Source of the DNA: JAZOTM01 sp045657625
Lineage (GTDB): Bacteria; Bacillota; Clostridia; Lachnospirales; Lachnospiraceae
DNA length: 64,000 nt
Assembly (NCBI GenBank): GCA_045657625.1
Contig: JAZOTM010000003.1
Span: forward strand, 10,154-74,153
Direction: 5' to 3'
Made by a program: the position numbers and the translations under genes. Every line of letters starts with the position of its first letter. Within the stretch, counting starts at the first letter, position 1. Positions 56,834-64,000 of the stretch are shown here, one piece after another. The notes under the pieces were generated by a model. It was not told the DNA's origin. It did not search any database and worked only from the letters and a program-made list of their open reading frames with translations.

Positions 56834-58066
56834 TTATTTATGCATAAGATGAGGAACCTCTAAAAATGCGGGGGTTCCTTTTTTATAGGCAACTTCCGGT
56901 TCGCCTTGAATCAACGGCTCCATATAAGTAAAGAGTGCATCTGTGATATCGCAATGGTTTTCTGCAATCCAAGAAAGCGGAACTTTTTTCTCTTGGTTGG
57001 CGATGTCGCCAATTGGAGCGTAGGAATAAGATACTTGATAAGGGGCATCGGAAGTACGATTGATGGTAACCATGATGCCGGTTTTTCCTTCCTGGGCAAA
57101 AAGGGTTGCTTGTTTTCCTTCTTCAAAGGATTCCTCTAAATCTGTTTTCGATGTCAAGTGAGCTGCAGCACGCTGCAATACATTGATTTCTACAGAACGA
57201 ACTTTTATGGAAAAGTGTTCTTTTACCAAATATTCTAAGGTTTTTCCGGTGCCGGACAATTGATTATGGCCGAAAGCATCGGCGGTGTCTGTAGCGGAAA
57301 TATAGTTGCCTTTTTCATCACGTACCCCTTCAGAAACTGCAATGATGACATTGCGATGTTCTTTTTGGGCGTTTTTGATATCTTCTATAAATTGTTCTGT
57401 TTGGAAGGGAGCTTCCGGAAGGTAAATTAAATGGGGAGCACCCATACCGTTTGCTCTTGCTAAAGCAGAGGCAGCGGTTAACCAACCGGCATCGCGGCCC
57501 ATGATTTCCACGATGGTAATACTTGGAACCGGATAAATATATGCGTCATAGGCGATTTCCTGCAAAGTGGTTGCGATGTACTTTGCTGCGGAACCATATC
57601 CTGGTGTATGATCGGTGCAAACCAAGTCATTATCAATGGTTTTTGGAATTCCAATAAATTGAATAGGGCTGTTGATATGCGCTCCATACTGCGACAATTT
57701 CAAAACGGTGTCCATGGAGTCATTGCCTCCAATGTAGAAAAAGGCCTGTACTTCTTTCTCTTCTAAAAATTGAAAAATTTGTTCGTAAATTTCAGGGGTT
57801 TCTTCGTAAGATTTTAGTCGATATCGGCAAGAACCAAGATACATAGCGGGGGTAGTCATTAAGCGAGAAACCGCATCCCCATTGTTTTGAAATAAGTCAC
57901 TTAAAGAAATAAGATTATGATTTAAAATGCCTTCAATTCCGTGAACGGAACCGTAGATCTCGTCGAAAAACGAGGACTCTAAAATGCCGGAAATGACACC
58001 GGCTAAACTGGCATTGATGGCGGCTGTCGGACCGCCGGATTGTGCGACAATACAATTCTTTTTCAT
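56834..58066 (-). CDS. pfp: PPi-type 6-phosphofructokinase
   Basis: A 410-residue PfkA-family enzyme. The donor-site motif is GGNDSMDT rather than the ATP-type GGDGS, and the loop is PKTIDNDL with Lys rather than Gly. Both changes mark pyrophosphate-dependent enzymes. MGRDAGWLTAASALA binds fructose 6-phosphate. The reaction is reversible, linking glycolysis to PPi. The start at 58066 is an ATG on the minus strand. Confidence 0.88.
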   Translation of the reverse strand: MKKNCIVAQSGGPTAAINASLAGVISGILESSFFDEIYGSVHGIEGILNHNLISLSDLFQNNGDAVSRLMTTPAMYLGSCRYRLKSYEETPEIYEQIFQFLEEKEVQAFFYIGGNDSMDTVLKLSQYGAHINSPIQFIGIPKTIDNDLVCTDHTPGYGSAAKYIATTLQEIAYDAYIYPVPSITIVEIMGRDAGWLTAASALARANGMGAPHLIYLPEAPFQTEQFIEDIKNAQKEHRNVIIAVSEGVRDEKGNYISATDTADAFGHNQLSGTGKTLEYLVKEHFSIKVRSVEINVLQRAAAHLTSKTDLEESFEEGKQATLFAQEGKTGIMVTINRTSDAPYQVSYSYAPIGDIANQEKKVPLSWIAENHCDITDALFTYMEPLIQGEPEVAYKKGTPAFLEVPHLMHK

Positions 58067-58271
58067 AAAAGTCAGATTACTCCTACCTCATTAATTAATA
58101 ACCTTCAACACTATATATGAAATTTTTGAAAAGTTCAAGGGACAGTGAAAAGAATATTTTACCTAAATTTCACAAAATGGGAAGGGGGCACAGGTTGACT
58201 GAAAAATGATGGTTTTTTATAATAAGGGATGAAAGTCGTTGGGGAAACGACAGAAGAGGAGTATAAGGGAC

Positions 58272-59063
58272 ATGTTTCAAACAATAAATACATTTTTAAT
58301 TGCAACGGCAGGATCTACAGAACTGCCTATTTCTGAAGCTTATGAGGAGTTATCGCAACAGTTTACATCCTTTATTCAGATGGCTAGAATCGTTTTTGTT
58401 GTGATGGCTGTTTTGAATATTTTACTTGTTATTTCTGTGATTGTACTGGCTGTAAAGCTTGGCAAATCCAAAAAAGTAGCAGAACAGGAAACGCTGAATG
58501 ACGTTTTGCTTCCGGAGAAAAAAATCGATGAACTCATGAAACGTGAAGAAGTCTATGATTCTATGTTGCGTGAGATGGAGACTCCGGTGTCTTTGCAAGT
58601 AGATGATTTTGATTTTGCGGAAGAATCCGAAGAAAAACCGGAGACAAAGCAAGTTTCTACATCCACCGAAGAATTGCAGTCTATTTGGGAGCAGGCTATT
58701 GCAGAGACAGAAGCAAAGGAAAGACGCGAAGCTTCAGCAGTAGCTGTGGAAGAATCTGAACCGGAAGAAGAACCGGCAAATGAGAGTCGTGGTTTGTTGC
58801 GTTTCTTCAAAGTCGAAGAAGAGGATGATTTAGAAGAAGAGGAATTAGACTGGGATGAACTCGAAAAAGAGTACAAAGAAGAAATCGATGAAAAGGCTTT
58901 AAAACGCCAGGAAAAAGAAGAAAGAAAACGTATGGCAAAGGAAGCCAAAGAAGAAAAGAAGTTGCAGAAGCAGCAGAAAAAAGCAGAAAAATCAAAGAAA
59001 AAGGAAGAAAGCGTTTCTTCTGACTTTGATGACATTGAAGTCATTGACTTGAATGATTTATAG
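58272..59063 (+). CDS. Single-pass membrane protein with long charged cytoplasmic tail
   Basis: A 263-residue protein with an N-terminal soluble segment (about 1-35), one membrane helix (IVFVVMAVLNILLVISVIVLAV), an acidic stretch (to about 190) and a highly charged helical tail rich in Lys, Glu and Gln (KRQEKEERKRMAKEAKEEKK). I do not recognise a family. The ATG at 58272 follows AAGGGAC. It lies 29 nt upstream of clpC and is probably in the same transcript. The low-complexity tail makes homology searches unreliable. Confidence 0.72.
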   Translation: MFQTINTFLIATAGSTELPISEAYEELSQQFTSFIQMARIVFVVMAVLNILLVISVIVLAVKLGKSKKVAEQETLNDVLLPEKKIDELMKREEVYDSMLREMETPVSLQVDDFDFAEESEEKPETKQVSTSTEELQSIWEQAIAETEAKERREASAVAVEESEPEEEPANESRGLLRFFKVEEEDDLEEEELDWDELEKEYKEEIDEKALKRQEKEERKRMAKEAKEEKKLQKQQKKAEKSKKKEESVSSDFDDIEVIDLNDL

Positions 59064-59092
59064 ACGTAATAAGAAGACAACGGAGGTAGTAC

Positions 59093-61558
59093 ATGCAGAA
59101 AGCATATACCGAAAAAGCGAAAAAAGTCATGGGTTTCGCAGGGAAAATCTCCAAATCCATGCATCATAATTATATTGGAACCGAACATTTGCTGGTGGGC
59201 TTGGTGCGGGAAGGCACTGGCGTAGCAGCAAAAGTTTTATTGGAAGCCGGGGTAGAAGAAGAAAAATTATTAGACCTCATTGAACATTTGATTGCTCCTT
59301 CCGGAGAAGTGGTGATTCTGGACAAGGATGGTTACTCTCCCCGTATAGCAGAAGTATTGGAAAATGCGGAAAAAGAAGCAGAACGTTTTCATAGCGAGAA
59401 AATCGGTACGGAACATTTGCTTCTTTCTTTGTTGAAGTCTGTAGATTGCGCTGGGGTACGTCTTTTAAATACCCTTGGAGTGAATTTACAGAAAGTATAT
59501 GTGGAGACTTTGATTGCCATTGGAGAAGATGGCAACCTTTATAAAGAAGATTTCCAAAATGGACGTCCGACCAATCAGATGTCAGAGGCGAACACAGCGA
59601 CTCCGAACCTGGATAAGTACTCCAGAGATTTGACTGAAATGGCAAGAAACGGAGAATTGGATCCGGTGGTAGGCAGAGAGGAAGAAATTCAGCGTGTGAT
59701 TCAGATTTTGAGTCGACGTTCGAAAAACAATCCTTGTTTAATTGGCGAGCCCGGGGTTGGAAAAACCGCTATTACAGAAGGTCTGGCCCAGCGAATTGTT
59801 TCCGGATTGGTGCCGGATACAGTTATGAATAAGCGCGTGGTTTCCTTGGATTTATCCGGTATGGTGGCAGGATCGAAATACCGTGGTGAATTTGAGGAAC
59901 GTATCAAACGGGTGCTGGCAGAAGTGACTGCAGCCGGAAATATTTTGCTGTTTATTGATGAAATTCATACCATTATTGGAGCCGGTGGTGCAGAGGGCGC
60001 CATTGACGCTTCTAATATCATGAAGCCTTCTCTAGCAAGAGGCGAGGTGCAATTGATTGGTGCAACCACCATTGATGAATATCGAAAATATATTGAAAAG
60101 GATGCAGCTTTAGAACGTCGTTTTCAGCCGGTTATGGTGGAAGAACCGTCTGTGGATGAAACGGTAGAGATTTTAAAAGGCATTCGTCATCAGTATGAAT
60201 CCCACCATCATGTGGAAATTACGGATGAAGGTTTGCAGGCAGCAGCAGCATTGTCTGCGCGATATATTAATGATCGTTTTTTGCCGGATAAGGCCATCGA
60301 CTTAATGGATGAAGCAGCTTCTCGTGTACGTTTGGGTGGATTTAAGACACCGAAGAATCTTTTGCAGATGGAAGAGGATTTGCTTGCATACGAAGAAGAA
60401 TTGGAAAATGCGTTAAAAGAGCAGCGTTATGCAGATGCGACCAAGGCAAAAGAAGATCGTGAAGAGTTGCAAAAGAAGTATGATAAAGCATTACAAAAAT
60501 ATCATAGAGATGCCAATAAGAAGAAACTGACGGTGGGAGAAAGTGAGATTGCTGAAATTGTTTCCAGCTGGACCAAGATTCCGGTGAAGAAATTAACAGA
60601 AGGCGAGGCAGCGAAGTTAAACCGTTTGGAATCTATTTTGCATAAGCGTGTTATTGGCCAGGAAGATGCGGTTTCTGCAATTGCCAGAGCCGTGCGTCGT
60701 GGACGCGTAGGTTTAAAGGATCCGAATCGTCCGATTGGTTCCTTCCTTTTCTTGGGACCTACCGGTGTGGGTAAAACGGAATTGAGCAAAGCGTTGGCAG
60801 AAGCTATGTTTGGCAACGAATCTGCCATGATTCGTGTAGATATGTCAGAGTACATGGAAAAGCAAAGCGTATCGAAAATGATTGGATCACCTCCGGGATA
60901 TGTAGGCTACGAAGAAGGCGGTCAGTTGAGCGAAAAGGTACGTCGAAATCCTTATTCCGTGATTCTGTTTGACGAGATTGAAAAGGCACATCCGGATGTT
61001 TTCAACGTCTTGTTACAGGTGTTGGATGATGGACGTATTACTGATTCTCAGGGACGTAAGGTGGATTTTAAAAATACCATTATTATTATGACCAGTAATG
61101 CCGGTGCGCAGTCTATTATCGCTCCGAAGAAACTGGGATTTGGTTCCGTAGAAGATGAAAAGCAAAATTATGATCGTATGAAGTCCGGCGTTATGGAAGA
61201 AGTACAACGTCTATTCAAACCGGAATTTTTAAACCGTATTGATGAGACTTTGGTTTTCCGTACCTTGAATAAAGAGGATATGAAGAAAATCGTGACATTG
61301 CAGACCAAGACCTTGGTAGAGCGTGCCATGTCTCAGATGGGGATTGCTCTTACGATTCGCGATTCTGTCAAGAATTATATTGTAGAAAAAGCGTATGATC
61401 CGAAGTATGGTGCACGTCCATTGAAACGTATGATACAGTCCAGAATTGAGGACAAGCTGGCAGAAGAGATTTTAGCCGGTCATATTGTACGTGACCAGGA
61501 AGTGATTGTTACCGTGAAAAAGGATGAAATCGTCTTCGAAGAGAAGAAGAAAAAATAG
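59093..61558 (+). CDS. clpC: ClpC ATPase, Clp protease regulatory subunit
   Basis: An 821-residue AAA+ unfoldase. Double Clp_N repeats (1-145, NYIGTEHLLVGLV and KIGTEHLLLSLL), first AAA+ domain with GEPGVGKT (near 218), a UVR-like coiled-coil middle domain (LAYEEELENALKEQRYADAT) that marks ClpC, and a second AAA+ domain with GPTGVGKTE (near 555) and the ClpP-interaction region. The usual ctsR-mcsA-mcsB genes are not adjacent, and no CtsR operator was recognised. The ATG at 59093 follows CGGAGGTAG. Confidence 0.95.
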   Translation: MQKAYTEKAKKVMGFAGKISKSMHHNYIGTEHLLVGLVREGTGVAAKVLLEAGVEEEKLLDLIEHLIAPSGEVVILDKDGYSPRIAEVLENAEKEAERFHSEKIGTEHLLLSLLKSVDCAGVRLLNTLGVNLQKVYVETLIAIGEDGNLYKEDFQNGRPTNQMSEANTATPNLDKYSRDLTEMARNGELDPVVGREEEIQRVIQILSRRSKNNPCLIGEPGVGKTAITEGLAQRIVSGLVPDTVMNKRVVSLDLSGMVAGSKYRGEFEERIKRVLAEVTAAGNILLFIDEIHTIIGAGGAEGAIDASNIMKPSLARGEVQLIGATTIDEYRKYIEKDAALERRFQPVMVEEPSVDETVEILKGIRHQYESHHHVEITDEGLQAAAALSARYINDRFLPDKAIDLMDEAASRVRLGGFKTPKNLLQMEEDLLAYEEELENALKEQRYADATKAKEDREELQKKYDKALQKYHRDANKKKLTVGESEIAEIVSSWTKIPVKKLTEGEAAKLNRLESILHKRVIGQEDAVSAIARAVRRGRVGLKDPNRPIGSFLFLGPTGVGKTELSKALAEAMFGNESAMIRVDMSEYMEKQSVSKMIGSPPGYVGYEEGGQLSEKVRRNPYSVILFDEIEKAHPDVFNVLLQVLDDGRITDSQGRKVDFKNTIIIMTSNAGAQSIIAPKKLGFGSVEDEKQNYDRMKSGVMEEVQRLFKPEFLNRIDETLVFRTLNKEDMKKIVTLQTKTLVERAMSQMGIALTIRDSVKNYIVEKAYDPKYGARPLKRMIQSRIEDKLAEEILAGHIVRDQEVIVTVKKDEIVFEEKKKK

Positions 61559-61603
61559 AAAATTGTAACATGTGAAAGGTCTGTAAATTCTTTTATCGAC
61601 CAC

Positions 61604-61632
61604 TAGAAAAATTCTTCACAATCATATATAAT
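61604..61632 (+). promoter_or_regulatory. Possible promoter of the small conserved gene
   Basis: TAGAAA at 61604, 17 nt, consensus TATAAT at 61627. The -35 box is weak. Confidence 0.4.
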
Positions 61633-61681
61633 GAATTCACTTAGAGGGTAATTGATACCCAGTAAATGGAGGAATACACAA

Positions 61682-62095
61682 ATGGCTGTTGTTGAAGAAC
61701 TTATTCGCACAGAAAGCAATGGTAGCATTAGCTTTGGTAATTTCTCATTAGAGACCAAGTCGAAATTTGACAATTTTGAACATGGCGGGGATGTCTACAA
61801 AGTAAAAACATTCCGGGAAATTACAAAACTGGAAAAAAATGGTATGTTCGTATACGAATCAGTACCGGGTACGGCGGTTACCGAATTTGATGCTAAAGAT
61901 AACGGAGTATCTTTTAAAGTAGAAAGTGTAGAAGATGCAGAAATTACCGTTGGCTTGGAAGAAGAAACTGAATATGAAGTATTTGTTGGAGATAAATCTG
62001 TAGGACAGATGAAAACAAACCTTGGAGGAAAATTAACACTTAGCGTGGAATTGAATCCGGGAGAAGAAGTACAAGTCAAAATATCAAAATGTTAA
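61682..62095 (+). CDS. Conserved small beta-rich protein of unknown function
   Basis: A 137-residue protein without signal peptide. Segments SISFGNFSLETKSK, YKVKTFREITKLEKNGMFVYE and NLGGKLTLSVELNPGEEVQV suggest two small beta domains. Relatives in Clostridia carry the label 'endosialidase' (from memory), but no sialidase motif (such as Asp boxes) is visible, so I do not accept that name. The ATG at 61682 follows GGAGGAATAC. It stands alone with its own terminator between clpC and radA. Confidence 0.75.
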   Translation: MAVVEELIRTESNGSISFGNFSLETKSKFDNFEHGGDVYKVKTFREITKLEKNGMFVYESVPGTAVTEFDAKDNGVSFKVESVEDAEITVGLEEETEYEVFVGDKSVGQMKTNLGGKLTLSVELNPGEEVQVKISKC

Positions 62096-62098
62096 GAA

Positions 62099-62127
62099 AG
62101 AGAGGAACCCAAGGGTTCCTCTTTTTT
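62099..62127 (+). terminator. Intrinsic terminator
   Basis: AGAGGAACCC pairs with GGGTTCCTCT around AA, followed by seven T. Confidence 0.9.
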
Positions 62128-62141
62128 TGAGAGGTGGAAAT

Positions 62142-63512
62142 ATGGCGAAGGGGAAACAAACAATCTTTTTTTGTCAATCATGCGGATTTGAATCTGCGAA
62201 ATGGATGGGACAGTGTCCCGGGTGTAAAGAGTGGAACACGTTTGTAGAAGAATTAACGGATTCTACCAAGAAAGGAAGTACTTCAAAAGGAAGCGCTTCA
62301 AAACTACAAGTTCAGAAGTTGGATGAAATTGTCATTACGGAGGAGCATCGTATTTCAACGGGGCTCGCGGAATTAGACCGTGTTTTGGGCGGCGGTATTA
62401 TGTCCGGTTCTTTGGTGCTGGTAGGCGGTGATCCGGGTATCGGAAAATCTACGATTTTATTGCAGGTCAGCCGTAATTTATCAGAGGCAGGAAAGAAAAT
62501 CTTCTATATATCGGGAGAAGAGTCTGCACAACAGATTAAACTGCGTGCAGATAGAATCGGTACGTTTTATCCTTCTTTGTCTTTGCTATGCGAAACCAAT
62601 TTGGATCTTATTATAGAAACGTTAAAAAGAGAAAAACCGGAAGTTGTGGTGATAGACTCGATTCAAACCATGTATAACGAGAATGTATCTTCTGCACCGG
62701 GTTCGGTATCTCAGGTACGAGAATCTACCGCTGTGCTTATGCAGTTTGCGAAGACACACGGAATCTCTGTTTTTATTGTGGGTCACGTAACAAAGGAAGG
62801 GGTAGTAGCCGGTCCGCGTGTATTGGAACACATGGTAGATACCGTTCTTTATTTTGAAGGAGACCGACATGCATCCTATCGAATACTTCGTGGGGTGAAA
62901 AATCGATTTGGATCCACGAATGAAATTGGCGTGTTTGAAATGCGCGGAGATGGATTGCATGAAGTGGAAAATCCATCTGAATTTATGCTAAGTGGAAAGC
63001 CAAAGGGGGCATCCGGATCTGTGGTAGCTTGTTCTATGGAAGGAAGCCGTCCAATTCTATTGGAAATTCAGGCCTTGCTTTGCCATAGTAATTTAGGGGT
63101 ACCTAGAAGAACAGCAGCAGGAACGGATTATAATCGTGTGAATTTGCTTTTGGCGGTATTGGAAAAACGATTGGGCTATCAATTATCCAGTTGCGATGCT
63201 TATATTAATATCGCAGGGGGAATTCGTATGAATGAACCTGCCATTGATTTGGGCTTGGTTATGGCGATGATTTCCAGTTATAAGGATCAACCAATAGCGG
63301 AAGATGTGGTATGCTTTGGAGAGGTAGGCCTAAGCGGAGAGGTTCGTGCAGTCAGCATGGCAGAACAACGGGTGATGGAAGCAAAGAAATTAGGCTTTGC
63401 AACCTGTATTTTACCGGAGGTCAATCGGAAGAGTATGGAAAAGGTAGAAGGGATTACCTTGCTTGGGGTAGAGAGTGTAAAGGACGTTATAGCCCTTATG
63501 AAGAAAATGTAG
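62142..63512 (+). CDS. radA: DNA repair protein RadA (branch migration helicase)
   Basis: A 456-residue protein: N-terminal zinc finger C11/C14 and C25/C28, RecA-like ATPase with GGDPGIGKST, the RadA signature KNRFGSTNEIGVF, and a C-terminal Lon-protease-like domain (YINIAGGIRMNEPAIDLGLV). It promotes branch migration in homologous recombination. The ATG at 62142 follows GAGGTGG; the upstream in-frame start is rejected. Confidence 0.95.
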   Translation: MAKGKQTIFFCQSCGFESAKWMGQCPGCKEWNTFVEELTDSTKKGSTSKGSASKLQVQKLDEIVITEEHRISTGLAELDRVLGGGIMSGSLVLVGGDPGIGKSTILLQVSRNLSEAGKKIFYISGEESAQQIKLRADRIGTFYPSLSLLCETNLDLIIETLKREKPEVVVIDSIQTMYNENVSSAPGSVSQVRESTAVLMQFAKTHGISVFIVGHVTKEGVVAGPRVLEHMVDTVLYFEGDRHASYRILRGVKNRFGSTNEIGVFEMRGDGLHEVENPSEFMLSGKPKGASGSVVACSMEGSRPILLEIQALLCHSNLGVPRRTAAGTDYNRVNLLLAVLEKRLGYQLSSCDAYINIAGGIRMNEPAIDLGLVMAMISSYKDQPIAEDVVCFGEVGLSGEVRAVSMAEQRVMEAKKLGFATCILPEVNRKSMEKVEGITLLGVESVKDVIALMKKM

Positions 63513-63562
63513 GTACGTTTCTATATAAAATGTATGAAGTGTACAAACAATTCAGACAATTT

Positions 63563-63594
63563 AAAGAAAGTCATGGAAATGACTTTCTTTAATT
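63563..63594 (+). terminator. Terminator after radA
   Basis: AAAGAAAGTCAT pairs perfectly with ATGACTTTCTTT around GGAA, followed by AATTTTC. Confidence 0.75.
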
Positions 63595-63610
63595 TTCTTT
63601 GAAAATAGCA

Positions 63611-63639
63611 TTGACAGTGGGTTTGCAAGGTGATATTAT
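63611..63639 (+). promoter_or_regulatory. rRNA operon promoter P1
   Basis: TTGACA at 63611, 17 nt, TATTAT at 63634. Upstream of the second, similar promoter. Confidence 0.75.
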
Positions 63640-63745
63640 AAGACACGTTCCGGTGAACAACACAAAAACAAAGGCCTCACAATTGAGTTTGTTTGAGATT
63701 GTTTTTGAAAATTGTTTGAACTGGAAAAACAATTTAAAAAAGTTC

Positions 63746-63774
63746 TTGACAAGCGACAATAAATATGATATTTT
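63746..63774 (+). promoter_or_regulatory. rRNA operon promoter P2
   Basis: TTGACA at 63746, 17 nt, TATTTT at 63769, preceded by an A/T-rich stretch that could act as an UP element. It lies about 180 nt before the mature 16S end. The intervening leader (63782-63958) contains no gene. Confidence 0.8.
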
Positions 63775-63958
63775 ATATGAGTTGCTGCTGAAGACAAGAG
63801 CGACAACAAAAAGTACATTGATAATTAAACAGTGAAATAACTTGAAAGATTTATAAGATATGCAATGTCAATTTCAAGCATCGATATGATGCGACCTAAA
63901 AACAGTAATCTTTTCGGAAATTAGCCAAGCTAAGTTTTGAAAAGGGAACAGATTCTTT

Positions 63959-64000
<42 letters not shown>

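Noticed and set aside
61682..62095. 'Endosialidase' label for the small conserved protein
   Set aside because: No sialidase motifs, and at 137 residues it is far too short for a sialidase; the label looks like a propagated misannotation.
63599..63835. 78-residue open frame before the 16S gene
   Set aside because: It spans both rRNA promoters; accidental frame in A/T-rich regulatory DNA.

Overview
The window looks like the chromosome of a Lachnospiraceae-type member of the Clostridia (Bacillota). The grounds are moderately low GC, strong AGGAGG-type ribosome binding sites, many sigma-A-like promoters, FapA, HD-GYP/GGDEF, SipW, DUF3793 and DUF2325 family genes, a GH3 enzyme with a permuted layout, and a 16S 5' end of Firmicutes type at the right edge. 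No phage or transposase gene is visible.

Layout. 1-2.7 kb: the 3' part of a GH3 glycosidase and a radical SAM protein. 2.7-14.5 kb: an AT-rich accessory block punctuated by three near-identical 64-65 bp palindromic repeats. The first interval holds two membrane-protein genes. The second holds a complete type III-A CRISPR-Cas locus: cas6, csm1-5, an array of ten repeats and nine spacers, cas1, cas2, csm6. 14.6-21.3 kb: an SPL-like radical SAM gene, then a polyamine operon (arginine decarboxylase, SpeE, agmatinase, carboxyspermidine dehydrogenase and decarboxylase) behind a structured 5' leader that ends in a terminator just upstream of the first Shine-Dalgarno. 21.4-21.6 kb: a likely stand-alone small RNA. 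21.6-27 kb: an ECF transporter, CapA, a REC-HD-GYP protein and FapA. 27-36 kb: metal homeostasis (DtxR-like repressor, FeoA, Fur-like, ZIP, two P-type ATPases, the DUF3793-flavodoxin-DUF2325 operon, an ArsR sensor). 36-44.5 kb: RsmF, IlvE, two c-di-GMP proteins and a condensation-fold acyltransferase.

44.5-56 kb is the most unusual part. It is a surface/matrix locus with three SipW-type/TasA-like secreted proteins, SipW itself, two membrane-anchored surface proteins, a 1235-residue VWA protein, a class B sortase and two small paralogous proteins of unknown function. It also encodes a SARP/BTAD-type regulator with a degenerate GGDEF-like tail. All three promoters that head the structural operons carry a heptamer direct repeat GTGTGAC-N4-GTGTGAC exactly 10 nt upstream of the -10 box. 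This is the architecture recognised by SARP/BTAD activators, so the locus appears to be a self-contained regulon. 56.8-64 kb: PPi-type phosphofructokinase, a charged membrane protein, ClpC, a small conserved protein, RadA, two tandem rRNA promoters and the first bases of a 16S rRNA gene.

Two dispersed-repeat families are present: the palindrome around the CRISPR region (three copies) and a 137-nt multi-hairpin element (two copies 27 kb apart, 2 mismatches). All coordinates and motif positions were read by eye. Family names come from recognition of motifs, not from a database search.
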